This document shows positions 21,473-30,885 of a stretch of DNA of 64,000 nucleotides, in pieces; position 1 is the stretch's first letter; each line of letters starts with the position of its first letter. Source of the stretch: Planococcus sp. ISL-110 (GTDB taxonomy: Bacteria; Bacillota; Bacilli; Bacillales_A; Planococcaceae). Location of the stretch: assembly GCF_018613575.1 (NCBI RefSeq), contig NZ_JAGGPX010000003.1, forward strand, positions 73,641 to 137,640, written 5' to 3'. The notes under the pieces were generated by a model. The model had not been told where the DNA came from. It made no database searches and was given only the letters and a program-made list of their open reading frames with translations. Made by a program: the position numbers and the translations under genes.

Positions 21473-21925
21473 TTAAGATGATCCGCTTGATACCACATCA
21501 GCCGACTCGACAAAATCGAGCTTTTTCAGCTGCTGCAAAAATACATCCAAATCCCCTTCCATCGCAGTTACGTCAAGGGACAAGGTAACATTCGCCCGTC
21601 CCTGGATTGGAATGGTCTGGTGGATGGTCAAAATATTGCAGCCGTTTTCGGCGACTGTCTGCAAAAGCGTCGCGAGCGTTCCCGAGCGGTCCTCCAATTG
21701 CAGGAAAACCGTCAGGATCCGTTCTTTGACAATCGAATGGAACGGAAATACAGCGTCCCGATATTTATAAAACGCAGAGCGCGAAAGACCTGTCTTGTTG
21801 ACTGCATCCATAATGGAAATGCGGTCATTCTGCAGCATTTTTTTCACTTCGAGCGTTTTTTGCATCGCTTCCGTCAAAACGTCTTCACGCACTAAATAAT
21901 ACCGTTGTTCCGAAATATCCTTCAT
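21473..21925 (-). CDS. pheB: ACT domain protein PheB
   Basis: 150 residues. The N-terminal ~70 residues contain a helix-turn-helix-like segment ([19 protein letters not shown]), and an ACT domain follows (~72-145: [20 protein letters not shown]). It lies between obg and pheA as in Bacillus, where it is annotated as a chorismate mutase-like or regulatory protein. Enzymatic activity is not established by sequence. A role in sensing an amino acid is inferred from the ACT domain. Confidence 0.9.
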   Translation of the reverse strand: MKDISEQRYYLVREDVLTEAMQKTLEVKKMLQNDRISIMDAVNKTGLSRSAFYKYRDAVFPFHSIVKERILTVFLQLEDRSGTLATLLQTVAENGCNILTIHQTIPIQGRANVTLSLDVTAMEGDLDVFLQQLKKLDFVESADVVSSGSS

Positions 21926-21941
21926 TCAAGCTACCTCCGCA

Positions 21942-23231
21942 TCAATCCATAAATTCGAATTCGAACTCAAGCAGGCGAACCGTGTCGCCGTTTTCCGCTC
22001 CGCGTTCACGAAGTGCATCGTCAATTCCCATGCCGCGCATTTGGCGGGCAAATCGGCGAATCGAATCTTCACGCGAGAAGTCGGTCATCTTGAACATCCG
22101 TTCTATCGCATAACCGGACAAAACGAATGCTCCATCAGACTCACGCGTGATGCTGAAGCCATCTGCATCGGTTTCGTGCTTGTAAAGAACCGTGCTTTCT
22201 GAATCTTCTTCCGTATCGTCGATCAATGGGAATTCCGGTGTCACTTCGATCACGTCGGCAATCGCGAACAATAAATTGTTCAAGCCTTTGCGCGACAATG
22301 CAGAGATTGGGAAAATGCGGGCATCTTCCGGCAACTTTTCACGGAATTTTGCCAAGTTCTCTTCAGAATCCGGCATATCCATTTTGTTCGCCACGATCAA
22401 TTGCGGACGTTCTGTCAAACGCATATTGTATTGCTTTAATTCTTCATTAATAGTGACATAATCCTCGTAAGGGTCGCGTCCTTCAAGACCGGACATATCG
22501 ATGACGTGGATGATTACGCGCGTCCGTTCGATATGGCGAAGGAATTGATGGCCAAGGCCGATTCCTTCATGAGCGCCTTCGATCAATCCTGGAAGGTCGG
22601 CCATGACAAAGCTGCGCTGATCTTCTGTTTCAACCATTCCGAGGTTCGGAACGATTGTCGTAAAATGATATTCAGCAATTTTCGGTTTTGCAGCTGACAC
22701 AACTGACAACAAGGTTGATTTTCCGACACTTGGGAATCCGACAAGTCCGGCATCCGCCAACACTTTCAATTCCAGGATGACGTTGCGTTCAAAGCCCGGT
22801 TCGCCTTTTTCAGACAGCTCCGGTGCAGGGTTTGCAGGCGTCGCGAAACGTGAGTTTCCTCGGCCTCCGCGTCCACCTTTTGCGATGACTGCTGTTTGGC
22901 CATGCTCGACCAAATCGGCAATCGTTTCGCCAGTGTCGACGTCTTTAACAACTGTGCCCGGTGGAACTTTGATAAAAGTATCCTCAGCTTTGGCACCGTG
23001 TTTATTGGAACTCATGCCGTGTGTTCCGCGATCTGCTTTAAAGATCCGCTTGTAACGGAAATCCATCAGCGTCCGCAATCCTTCTTCGACGATAAAGACG
23101 ATATTTCCGCCTTTCCCGCCATCTCCGCCGGCAGGTCCGCCGTTCGGTACATATTTTTCGCGTCGGAATGCAACCATGCCATCTCCGCCGTCGCCACCTC
23201 TAACATAAACTTTTACGTGATCGACAAACAT
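21942..23231 (-). CDS. obg: Ribosome-associated GTPase Obg
   Basis: An essential GTPase in 50S assembly and the stress response. 429 residues. The glycine-rich Obg fold is at ~1-158 ([19 protein letters not shown]). The G domain is at ~159-330, with G1 [11 protein letters not shown]3 [10 protein letters not shown]4 NKMDMP and G5 ISALSRKG. The C-terminal OCT domain is at ~355-429. It lies 1 bp after the spo0B-like gene. Confidence 0.97.
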   Translation of the reverse strand: MFVDHVKVYVRGGDGGDGMVAFRREKYVPNGGPAGGDGGKGGNIVFIVEEGLRTLMDFRYKRIFKADRGTHGMSSNKHGAKAEDTFIKVPPGTVVKDVDTGETIADLVEHGQTAVIAKGGRGGRGNSRFATPANPAPELSEKGEPGFERNVILELKVLADAGLVGFPSVGKSTLLSVVSAAKPKIAEYHFTTIVPNLGMVETEDQRSFVMADLPGLIEGAHEGIGLGHQFLRHIERTRVIIHVIDMSGLEGRDPYEDYVTINEELKQYNMRLTERPQLIVANKMDMPDSEENLAKFREKLPEDARIFPISALSRKGLNNLLFAIADVIEVTPEFPLIDDTEEDSESTVLYKHETDADGFSITRESDGAFVLSGYAIERMFKMTDFSREDSIRRFARQMRGMGIDDALRERGAENGDTVRLLEFEFEFMD

Positions 23232-23232
23232 A

Positions 23233-23748
23233 TTATCCCTCCATCTGTGCGCGAACAGCTATCAATGTGCTATCTTCGCTGCACTCTTTTCGTACCGTAA
23301 ATCCTTGTGTTTCCAATAGTTCCAAGTCCAGCCAATTTCCTGGACATGTGATGTTCATTTCAAAAGATGCGGCACTGGAAACCAATAGGATGGCACAGTC
23401 GAAAGCCTGATATGGATCCAGGCGCTCTTTGGCCGCTTCCACAAACTTCTCCAGAAAATCCCGAAACACTGCATCCAAATGCGCGGGCGCTTTAACCGCC
23501 GGACATTCCAAATGAAAGTGAAATCCAGGAAAGCGCCAATTGGCAGTCAACAGCCATTCCTCAGTCAGCGGCAGCCCGATGTCGGACAGCCGGCTAGCAT
23601 GCATAGCCGCTTCGGCATGCGAACGAATTATCGCCTGTGCCTCCTGGAGACGGCCAAGATCCAAATTCATTTTGATCAATTGCAGTTCATTTAAATAATC
23701 ATGGCGCGCATGCCGAAGCGATTGTGCCACTGTGATTTTTTTCCCCAT
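23233..23748 (-). CDS. spo0B: Spo0B-like phosphotransferase
   Basis: 171 residues. The N-terminal helical hairpin has [18 protein letters not shown], in which His16 aligns with the phospho-accepting histidine of B. subtilis Spo0B (in SRHDWMNKLQ). The rest is a short, degenerate ATPase-like C-terminal domain. In sporulating bacilli Spo0B passes phosphate from Spo0F to Spo0A. It precedes obg exactly as in B. subtilis. If the host does not form spores, as the missing spoIVFAB and spoIIB suggest, the protein must have another partner or be a remnant. The reading frame is intact. Confidence 0.8.
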   Translation of the reverse strand: MGKKITVAQSLRHARHDYLNELQLIKMNLDLGRLQEAQAIIRSHAEAAMHASRLSDIGLPLTEEWLLTANWRFPGFHFHLECPAVKAPAHLDAVFRDFLEKFVEAAKERLDPYQAFDCAILLVSSAASFEMNITCPGNWLDLELLETQGFTVRKECSEDSTLIAVRAQMEG

Positions 23749-23778
23749 AAGTCACGTCCCGATTCAGCTTCTTATTCT

Positions 23779-23784
23779 AGTATA
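23779..23784 (-). promoter_or_regulatory. Candidate -10 of spo0B-obg transcript
   Basis: TATACT on the minus strand about 35 bp upstream of the start codon. The -35 match (TAGGAA at 18 bp) is poor, so this is tentative. Confidence 0.35.
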
Positions 23785-23855
23785 CCAAGAGTGTGCAGTA
23801 AATTCCTAAAATAATGCGTACAGCCGTCCCAGGAACCGCACTTATTATGTTCAAA

Positions 23856-23886
23856 AGAAAAAGGACTGCGAAAGCAGCCCTTTTCG
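23856..23886 (-). terminator. Terminator after rpmA
   Basis: Arms AAGGGCTGC/GCAGTCCTT around TTTC, then TTTTTC on the minus strand. Confidence 0.85.
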
Positions 23887-23893
23887 TTTTGTA

Positions 23894-24527
<634 letters not shown>

Positions 24528-24529
24528 TC

Positions 24530-24838
24530 TTACAGGTTGATCGCATCGACAGTCAATTTTGTATATGGCTGACGGTGACCTTGTTTTTTGTGATAGTTCT
24601 TTTTAGCTTTGTATGTGAATACTGTGATTTTTTTCTGCTTGCCGTTTTTTACAACTTTAGCAGTAACGGTAGCTCCTTCAACAAAAGGAACACCTACTTT
24701 AGTATTGTCTCCACCTACAAATAGAACTTTGTCAAATGTGATAACATCCCCAGCTTCTCCGTTCAATTTCTCAACGTAGATCTCTTGGCCTGCTTCAACT
24801 TTGATTTGTTTTCCACCAGTTTCAATAATCGCGTACAT
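24530..24838 (-). CDS. rplU: 50S ribosomal protein L21
   Basis: 102 residues, starting [18 protein letters not shown] and ending with the rRNA-binding [20 protein letters not shown]. It is first in the rplU-prp-rpmA operon, with an AAGAGGAGGTG ribosome site, and is preceded by an L21-type leader. Confidence 0.98.
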   Translation of the reverse strand: MYAIIETGGKQIKVEAGQEIYVEKLNGEAGDVITFDKVLFVGGDNTKVGVPFVEGATVTAKVVKNGKQKKITVFTYKAKKNYHKKQGHRQPYTKLTVDAINL

Positions 24839-24841
24839 ATC

Positions 24842-24945
24842 CTTGCACCTCCTCTTAGATTAAGACTCGCCTATTCAGGTGACTCGCCGGAGCGAATTCT
24901 TAAGGCAACCTGATTCGAGCGGTTGCAGCACGGTACGCTACAAAC
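24842..24945 (-). promoter_or_regulatory. Ribosomal protein L21 leader RNA
   Basis: The ~100 nt before rplU can form the paired elements of the Bacillota L21 leader. One is GGCGAGTCACC facing GGCGAGTC with intervening CTGAATA. Upstream pairings are CAACCGCTC/GAATC and GTACCGTGC. This RNA is thought to let L21 repress its own operon. Assignment is by position and recalled consensus, not by a covariance search. Confidence 0.7.
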
Positions 24946-25020
24946 ATAACATTAAAATAATACCACGCCAGAACATGCCGCGTCAATAGAAAATATCAGG
25001 TTTCGGGAATTCGGTTATGG

Positions 25021-25154
25021 GGTGCGGAGTTTTCCCTGTTGAGGTGCGGTTTTTGCCTCTTGAGGTGCGGTTTTCGTGTTGCGAGGTGCGGTCTTTGCCT
25101 CTTGAGGTGCGGTCTTGGGCGTTTGAGGTGCGGTTTTCGCCTCTCGAGGTGCGG
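25021..25154. repeat. Phased array of GGTGCGG cores (7 copies, 21 bp period)
   Basis: GGTGCGG begins at 25021, 25043, 25064, 25085, 25106, 25127 and 25148, so the spacing is 22 and then five times exactly 21 bp. All but the first are preceded by GA. The linkers vary around a TTTTGCCTCTT consensus. The array runs right up to the stop codon of the NERD gene (25155). Confidence 0.9.
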
Positions 25155-26093
25155 TCACCGATAAACGCGGCCGAAATAATCGCGCAGCAAGTCCCGGTCC
25201 TCTACAATTCGGCGCGTTCCGCGCTTACCACTTTGAAGAGCCGTCTTTTCCAGCAGCCGGTAGAGAATGTATTTATTCTTGATTCCGAGCAAACGGTAAG
25301 CTGTCCCCGTATCGAGTTCGCCACCAAACAGCAAGGCATATTCCTGCAGCGTCACTCTATGCGCATCCCGCGAATAAAATCCGCAGCCGGCACAACACCA
25401 TTTGCGCTCCTGCCATTCCAACGAACGAGTGCGGCAGGTTGGACAGGTGACGCCGAGGCGCAATGAATCGAAAGTGATGTTGTGGCGTTCGAGCCAGTGG
25501 CGGCTGGAATTGTGTACCGGCAGCGCTTCCAGCTTACTGGCCAGCGCCGGCGCGTCGAAAAGCTTTGATCCCTGTGCCAGCCCTTCGAGATGAAACGGCA
25601 GGTAGTCGAGCGAGACGACTGGATAATGCTTGGGGGCTTCCACCACTTTTCCCGACCGGCTCGCGAGGACGATGACGCCATGCACCGGCACGCCGAGAAA
25701 CCCGCTGGCTGCCCGCACTGCCCGGTGGAGCTGCGCTTCCGGATTGCGCATCCCTTCCCTGCGGCCGTCGACGATTCGGTGAAACTGGAAATTTACCGAA
25801 TCAAAATAAAATTCGCCGACCATGTTCTTGACTTCCAGCACACAGACCAACTCCTCATGAACCAGCAGCAAATCGATTTGTGCCGTGCCATCTTTATACG
25901 GGATATGCACATCATTCAAAAAAATCGCTTTTCCCGGCAGATCCAGCTCTCTTTTCAGCAACGCCGCCGTACGCTGCTCCCCATTGGCACCCGCCAGAGA
26001 ATTTTTCAGTTCAGACAAAACATTAGGTTTGGAACTATGCGCGGCCGGCAATCGTTCTGCTGCCACCATCCCCGCCAATAAAAAATCGTTCAT
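25155..26093 (-). CDS. NERD domain protein with zinc ribbon
   Basis: 312 residues from ATG 26093, with a GGGAGGTG ribosome site. The nuclease-related domain lies at ~30-150. It has the fold-typical QIDLLLVHEELVCVLEVKN, whose Asp and Glu-x-Lys match the restriction-endonuclease-like active site. A CPTC...CCAGC zinc ribbon follows near residues 220-245 and then a basic C-terminal helical region. There is no signal peptide or membrane segment. DNA processing is inferred from the fold only. The gene occupies the position of spoIVFA-spoIVFB between minD and rplU in B. subtilis. Confidence 0.85.
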   Translation of the reverse strand: MNDFLLAGMVAAERLPAAHSSKPNVLSELKNSLAGANGEQRTAALLKRELDLPGKAIFLNDVHIPYKDGTAQIDLLLVHEELVCVLEVKNMVGEFYFDSVNFQFHRIVDGRREGMRNPEAQLHRAVRAASGFLGVPVHGVIVLASRSGKVVEAPKHYPVVSLDYLPFHLEGLAQGSKLFDAPALASKLEALPVHNSSRHWLERHNITFDSLRLGVTCPTCRTRSLEWQERKWCCAGCGFYSRDAHRVTLQEYALLFGGELDTGTAYRLLGIKNKYILYRLLEKTALQSGKRGTRRIVEDRDLLRDYFGRVYR

Positions 26094-26114
26094 TCTACAC
26101 CTCCCCAAAGTTTT

Positions 26115-26146
26115 AAAAAAGCCCCCGCTTGGAAAGCGGAGGCTGG
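26115..26146 (-). terminator. Terminator after minD
   Basis: Arms GCCTCCGCTT/AAGCGGGGGC followed by TTTTTT on the minus strand, ahead of the NERD gene. Confidence 0.85.
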
Positions 26147-26153
26147 AATAATT

Positions 26154-26954
26154 TTATTTTGTGAATACGGCTTTGATTTTTGTGAACAGGCTTGGCGGTG
26201 CTTTTTCCATGCTCATGAGTGGAACCGATTCCCCGAGCAGGCGGCGCGCAATATTGCGGTAACCGAGCGCAGCCGGGTTGGATGGATCCATGACGATCGG
26301 TTCGCCTTTGTTCGAGCTTGAGATGACGCGTTCGTCGTCTGCGATAATGCCCAACAAGTCGATCGACAAGTGAGTGGTGATTTCATTGACATCCAGCGCT
26401 TCTCCCGCTTTCATCAAATGTGGACGGATACGGTTGATGATCAAACGCGGTGCGTCGATGTTTTCTTCCAGCTCAAGCAAACCGATGATGCGGTCAGCGT
26501 CACGGACAGCTGAAATTTCAGGTGTCGTCACGACAATCGCATGGTCTGCTCCAGCGACCGCATTTTTGTAGCCCTGCTCGATTCCGGCCGGGCAGTCGAT
26601 GATGACGAAATCATAGTCTTTCTTCAGTTCCGTCACCAATTCTTTCATCTGTTCCGGGTTGACGTCGTTTTTGTCGGCAGTTTGCGCAGCCGGCAAAAGA
26701 TACAGCATGTCTTCAAAACGCTTGTCTTTGACGAGTGCCTGATGCACTTTGCAGCGGCCTTCCAGCACGTCGATCAAATCATAGATGATGCGATTTTCCA
26801 GACCGAGGATGACATCGAGGTTGCGCAATCCGATGTCGGTGTCGATCAGGCATACTTTTTTCCCTTGAAGAGCCAATGCAGTGCCGAGGTTGGCGGTTGT
26901 CGTCGTTTTACCGACGCCTCCCTTGCCTGATGTAATTACGATAGCTTCTCCCAC
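26154..26954 (-). CDS. minD: Septum site-determining ATPase MinD
   Basis: A membrane-bound ATPase that positions the division site and recruits MinC. The start is GTG 26954 (reads MGEAIVITSGKGGVGK), preceded by AGGAGG; the longer frame upstream is within minC. 266 residues. The deviant Walker A KGGVGKTTTTANL, the DTDIGLRNLD motif and the IIDCPAGIE switch are all present. A C-terminal amphipathic helix (PSLFTKIKAVF) acts as membrane anchor. It lies immediately after minC. Confidence 0.96.
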   Translation of the reverse strand: MGEAIVITSGKGGVGKTTTTANLGTALALQGKKVCLIDTDIGLRNLDVILGLENRIIYDLIDVLEGRCKVHQALVKDKRFEDMLYLLPAAQTADKNDVNPEQMKELVTELKKDYDFVIIDCPAGIEQGYKNAVAGADHAIVVTTPEISAVRDADRIIGLLELEENIDAPRLIINRIRPHLMKAGEALDVNEITTHLSIDLLGIIADDERVISSSNKGEPIVMDPSNPAALGYRNIARRLLGESVPLMSMEKAPPSLFTKIKAVFTK

Positions 26955-26955
26955 A

Positions 26956-27645
26956 CTAGCTTCCTCCTTTAAACGTTGAAATTTGCGGACGGATAAACCG
27001 CAATTCCTGCAAACGGTCAATGATAATGGTGCCGTTTGTATGTAAATAAGCACATTCCATTTCCGGTTGCTCTGATAAACTGGACAATTCGTCCGTCATC
27101 GTTTCCAATTCGTCGTCGATCTTCAATTGTGTCGCTTCCAACCACGACGCCGCAATCACGGCTTCGCGATTGCCTTTTGTTCCGGCATGCGCCGCGCCTT
27201 TCAGCCGGCCCAGCACGTAAACGCTGCCGCCTGCTTCCACGCGGCCGTTCGGATTGACATCGCCAATGACGACCAAGTCGCCTTCAGCTTTGATGACCTG
27301 TCCGGACCGCACAATGCCGACGTACGTTTCCGACTGGCGTTCGCGGATCATCTGATCGCTTGCTTCGACTGTCAGGATGTCACTGGTCGTTGCAACCACC
27401 TTCAAATGAGGGTTGGTTTGGACCACTTTGCTCAATTCCTGAATCTGGCTATCGGTGCAATAGCGTTTATTCAGATGCACCGTCACTTCGGTATCACTAT
27501 CAAGCGCAGGATCCGACACCTTTGCTTTCAGCTCGGCCAGTAGATCAGTATATGCACACTGGTCATCAAGATACAGCACAAGCCCTTTATTTTTCCCTTT
27601 AATATTGACGAGATTCTTCAAAAAATGTGTCACCTGCGCTTTCAT
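26956..27645 (-). CDS. minC: Septum site-determining protein MinC
   Basis: Inhibits FtsZ away from mid-cell together with MinD. 229 residues. An N-terminal domain (~15-100, IKGKNKGLVLYLDD) precedes a C-terminal beta-helix with the hallmark GQVIKAEGDLVVIGDVNPNG near residue 125. The start overlaps the mreD stop codon (TAATG), indicating translational coupling. Confidence 0.95.
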   Translation of the reverse strand: MKAQVTHFLKNLVNIKGKNKGLVLYLDDQCAYTDLLAELKAKVSDPALDSDTEVTVHLNKRYCTDSQIQELSKVVQTNPHLKVVATTSDILTVEASDQMIRERQSETYVGIVRSGQVIKAEGDLVVIGDVNPNGRVEAGGSVYVLGRLKGAAHAGTKGNREAVIAASWLEATQLKIDDELETMTDELSSLSEQPEMECAYLHTNGTIIIDRLQELRFIRPQISTFKGGS

Positions 27646-28175
27646 TAATATAACCCTATCTTATTGTCACGCTCTGATAATTGCGTGATGATCACCGATT
27701 TGAACATCCAGCCGAGCATCACCAGGAAAATGGAGTTGGCGACCATCGTCGGCCAAAGCCGTGTCGATAAAAATGTGCCGAGCGGCATTTCCGTCAATGA
27801 AATCAGCAGGAAAAACTGGTAAAGCACAAATTCAAACACGGCCAATAAAACGATTGTCAATACGGTCGCTGATACTAAATTCCGAGGAATTCTTTTAAAG
27901 GCAAACGATGCTGCCAGGCAAATGGCGGGATACAAAAAAGAATATAATCCAATAATATCAATGTAAAAGACATCATACAAGAGCCCGAAAAATAATCCAT
28001 AGAACATAGCGTGCTTTAAATCATAGTAAAGCGCCAGGAAAATCAGGAACATAATGAGGAAACGCGGCACGACATAATTCAGCTCCCCGCCAATGTTCAG
28101 CGGCGAAAAAAGGCCGAAAACCGGTTCCATGAAAAACAGGACGAGACAGACCAACGGGATAAGAAAACGGATCAT
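27645..28175 (-). CDS. mreD: Rod shape-determining protein MreD
   Basis: 176 residues with five or six membrane helices, including LNYVVPRFLIMFLIFLALYY and the FYGLFFGLLYDVFYIDIIGLY segment. It works with MreB and MreC in side-wall synthesis. The overlap with mreC is 4 bp. Planococcus cells are usually cocci, so an intact mreBCD-minCD set is worth noting. Confidence 0.92.
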   Translation of the reverse strand: MIRFLIPLVCLVLFFMEPVFGLFSPLNIGGELNYVVPRFLIMFLIFLALYYDLKHAMFYGLFFGLLYDVFYIDIIGLYSFLYPAICLAASFAFKRIPRNLVSATVLTIVLLAVFEFVLYQFFLLISLTEMPLGTFLSTRLWPTMVANSIFLVMLGWMFKSVIITQLSERDNKIGLY

Positions 28176-29056
28176 GATTCATCGTCTCCTGTCACGCCAT
28201 TGTCTTCACCGTCCACTTCCGGCATTACGCGGTCCGCTATGATGACATGGTTCAATAAGGAAAAGTCCGCCGCCGGTTTGACGTAGGCAAGCTTTGTCAA
28301 ACCGAATTCATCGATGGTGATTTCGGTAATGGTGCCGATTAAAATGCCTTTCGGGAAAATGCCGCCCAGTCCGCTGGAAATGACCTGGTCGCCTTCTTTC
28401 AGCTCAATATCAGCGTCAATTCGTTTCAGCAACAGCTCGCGGCGTTCGGCGTCATAGCCTTCGATCAGCCCGAAGACATCTTTATCCCCGCCGACGACCA
28501 TCGCGGAAACGCGGTAGTTCGGGTTGAGCGTGGAAATCAGTTCCACAGTGGATGTGGTCGGCGTCGTCAATATCACTTTGCCGATCAGGCCACTGGCGGT
28601 CATGACGGCCATGTTTTCCGTCACTCCCTGATTCGAGCCGCGGTTCAAAATGACTTTTTCTTCCCATTGATCCGGATTCCGCGCAATGACGGTCGCCTGG
28701 ATGGGATTGTATTCGCGGAGGTCTTTTTCTTTCCCGACGATTTGTTTCAGTTCTTCGTTTTCAGAACGCAAGTCTTTGACTTCAGCCTGCACGCCCGCAA
28801 ATTCCTCTAAGCGCGTTTTCAGATGCTGGTTTTCCTCAAATGTATTTAATAACGAATCGACATTATCGAAAATTCCAGTGACAAAATGAGCAGGGCGTGA
28901 AAATACCGACTGCCCGGCTCCAACAGCATCTTTTATGATTTGTTCCGGCAGCGATACATTGCTGCGGTCACGGAGCGAGAAAGAAATAAGTGCAACGAGC
29001 AGGATGACTCCCAACAGCAGCAAAATCAGCCGCTTGTTCGTTAAAAGCTGTGGCAT
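28172..29056 (-). CDS. mreC: Rod shape-determining protein MreC
   Basis: 294 residues from ATG 29056 (MPQLLTNKRL), with an AAGGAGGATGG ribosome site; the longer frame is spurious. One N-terminal membrane helix (~10-29) is followed by a coiled coil (~65-100, LKTRLEEFAGVQAEVKDLRSE) and an extracellular beta-barrel domain (VIARNPDQWEEKVILNRGS, GLIGKVILTTPTTS). Confidence 0.95.
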   Translation of the reverse strand: MPQLLTNKRLILLLLGVILLVALISFSLRDRSNVSLPEQIIKDAVGAGQSVFSRPAHFVTGIFDNVDSLLNTFEENQHLKTRLEEFAGVQAEVKDLRSENEELKQIVGKEKDLREYNPIQATVIARNPDQWEEKVILNRGSNQGVTENMAVMTASGLIGKVILTTPTTSTVELISTLNPNYRVSAMVVGGDKDVFGLIEGYDAERRELLLKRIDADIELKEGDQVISSGLGGIFPKGILIGTITEITIDEFGLTKLAYVKPAADFSLLNHVIIADRVMPEVDGEDNGVTGDDES

Positions 29057-29069
29057 ATCGCCATCCTCC

Positions 29070-30098
29070 TTATTTGATTGATAACTGGCGGCGGAATTGG
29101 TCCATGTTCTCCAACGCCTTGCCCGTGCCGAGTGCGACACAGTCCAATGGATTTTCGGCGATAAACACCGGCATGGACGTTTCAGCTGAAATGACGCGGT
29201 CGAGGTTCTTAAGCAATGCCCCTCCACCTGTCAGGACGATGCCGTTTTCCATGACGTCCGCGCTCAACTCAGGCGGCGTCTGTTCCAGTGTCGCTTTGAC
29301 GCCTGCAACAATGGCGGATACCGATTCACTCAAAGCTTCCGCAATTTCATCGGAAGTGACTTCCAGTGTTTTCGGGAAACCTGTCAACAGGTCGCGTCCG
29401 CGGATTTCCATGGTGACTCCCTGTTCAGAAGCCTCCATGATGCGCGCCGAACCGATGCCGACTTTCAGCGCTTCCGCTGTCCGTTCGCCAATCAACACAT
29501 TATAGGTTTTGCGGATATACTGGGTGATTTCCATATCCAGTGCGTCACCGGCAACACGGATCGATTCGCTTGAAACGATGCCGCCCAGCGAAATGACCGC
29601 TACTTCAGTTGTTCCGCCCCCAATATCGACGACCATGCTGCCCATAGGTTCCCATACCGGCAAATCGGCTCCAATAGCCGCTGCGAAAGGCTCTTCGATC
29701 GTGAACGCTTCTGCTGCACCGGCTGCCCGGGCAGCGTTCAAAACGGCACGACGCTCGACAGATGTGATGCCGTACGGGACACAGATCATGACCGTTCCGC
29801 TTTTCCATTTGCTGCCGGCCGCTTTTGAAGCTTCGACAAGGTAATGCTTGATCATCGTCAACGTCGTATCGTAATCGGCGATGACGCCGTCGCGCATCGG
29901 ACGGATGGCGATGATGGAGCTTGCGGTGCGCCCCATCATATTTTTGGCCTGGCTGCCGACTGCGACGATTTCGCCGGTCTTTTTATTTTTAACGACAACG
30001 GAAGGCTCGCGAAGAACGATTCCTTTGCCTTTGATATACACCAATGTATTTGCAGTACCTAAGTCAATTCCAACATCTTTTGAGCCAAATCCAAACAC
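29070..30098 (-). CDS. mreB: Actin-like cell shape protein MreB
   Basis: Forms membrane-bound filaments that direct cell-wall synthesis. The start is GTG 30098 (reads [14 protein letters not shown]), with an AAAGGAAG ribosome site. It has 342 residues, close to the family norm; the upstream extension lacks homology. Actin-fold nucleotide-binding motifs are [28 protein letters not shown] and [13 protein letters not shown]. It is first in the mreBCD-minCD operon, with its own promoter. Confidence 0.96.
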   Translation of the reverse strand: MFGFGSKDVGIDLGTANTLVYIKGKGIVLREPSVVVKNKKTGEIVAVGSQAKNMMGRTASSIIAIRPMRDGVIADYDTTLTMIKHYLVEASKAAGSKWKSGTVMICVPYGITSVERRAVLNAARAAGAAEAFTIEEPFAAAIGADLPVWEPMGSMVVDIGGGTTEVAVISLGGIVSSESIRVAGDALDMEITQYIRKTYNVLIGERTAEALKVGIGSARIMEASEQGVTMEIRGRDLLTGFPKTLEVTSDEIAEALSESVSAIVAGVKATLEQTPPELSADVMENGIVLTGGGALLKNLDRVISAETSMPVFIAENPLDCVALGTGKALENMDQFRRQLSIK

Positions 30099-30160
30099 AG
30101 GTTTTCTTCCTTTCTGTAACAAGCCGGTATTTCGGCAATTGCATTGACACAATACCACTC

Positions 30161-30189
30161 ATTATAGACGAAAAGGAAAAAAATAAACA
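30161..30189 (-). promoter_or_regulatory. Candidate promoter of mreBCD-minCD
   Basis: Perfect -10 TATAAT (30161-30166) with -35 TGTTTA (30184-30189) at 17 bp on the minus strand. Confidence 0.55.
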
Positions 30190-30192
30190 GTG

Positions 30193-30885
30193 CTACATGA
30201 ACCCCTTTTCTTTCAGGGAAATGAATTGGTGGTCTCCGATGATGACGTGATCGAGCAGTTCGATGCCGATGATGCTGCCGGCTTCGACGAGGCGTTTGGT
30301 CACGTCGATGTCTTCCGGCGAAGGCGCCGGATTGCCGGAAGGGTGGTTATGGGCACAGACGATCGAAGCTGAAGAACGGCGTACTGCTTCACGGAAAATT
30401 TCACGGGGATGGACGATGGAGGCATTCAGGCTGCCGACAAAAATGGTCTGCCGGTGCATGACCTGGTTCTTGACATTGAGAAACAGGACGACAAAATGTT
30501 CCTGCTTGAGAGAGGTCATGTCGGCCATTAAATAAGAAGCCGCATCTTTCGGGGAGCGGATGGTGAATTTCGTATCGGTCTGTTTCGAAGACAAGCGGCG
30601 GCCCAGCTCCACAGCGGCAAGCAGCTGCACGGCTTTTGCCTGGCCGATGCCGTTGATCGCCACCATCTCTTCGATGGTGGCGTTTTTCATTTCCTGGATC
30701 TGTTCAAAATGGGTCAGCACGCGGTTGGCCAGATGCAGCACCGACTCCTGCTTGCTGCCGGTGCGCAGCAGGATCGCGATCAACTCCTGATTGGACAAAG
30801 CTGCCGCCCCCTGGTTGACCATGCGTTCACGGGGGCGGTCGGCGATATGGACGTCACGGATCATCAACGGCGCTTCGTTCAGCAT
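30193..30885 (-). CDS. radC: RadC family protein (JAB/MPN domain)
   Basis: 230 residues. A helix-hairpin-helix region (EEMVAINGIGQAKAVQLLAA) is followed by a JAB metalloprotease-like domain with the zinc signature AHNHPSGNPAPSPED near residue 175. Its annotation as a DNA repair protein is historical and the biochemical role is unsettled. It overlaps maf by 7 bp, the usual Bacillales pairing upstream of mreB. Confidence 0.92.
   Translation of the reverse strand: MLNEAPLMIRDVHIADRPRERMVNQGAAALSNQELIAILLRTGSKQESVLHLANRVLTHFEQIQEMKNATIEEMVAINGIGQAKAVQLLAAVELGRRLSSKQTDTKFTIRSPKDAASYLMADMTSLKQEHFVVLFLNVKNQVMHRQTIFVGSLNASIVHPREIFREAVRRSSASIVCAHNHPSGNPAPSPEDIDVTKRLVEAGSIIGIELLDHVIIGDHQFISLKEKGFM

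Noticed and set aside
24880..24900. Possible family B repeat (GAATTCGCTCCGG on the minus strand)
   Set aside because: It lies within the L21 leader, where the sequence is explained by the RNA fold. The match stops after about 13 bases.
25021..25154. CRISPR array
   Set aside because: Conserved units are only 7-9 bp and linkers about 12 bp, far below CRISPR repeat and spacer sizes. No cas genes.
25017..25466. Plus-strand frame of 149 codons coding repeated EVRxxPL-like peptide
   Set aside because: It is produced by the 21 bp array (a multiple of three) and then runs antisense through the NERD gene. No ribosome site.
29057..29227. N-terminal extension of mreC
   Set aside because: It is an out-of-frame read of the mreB 3' end. 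The ATG at 29056 has a strong ribosome site and homologous N-terminus.
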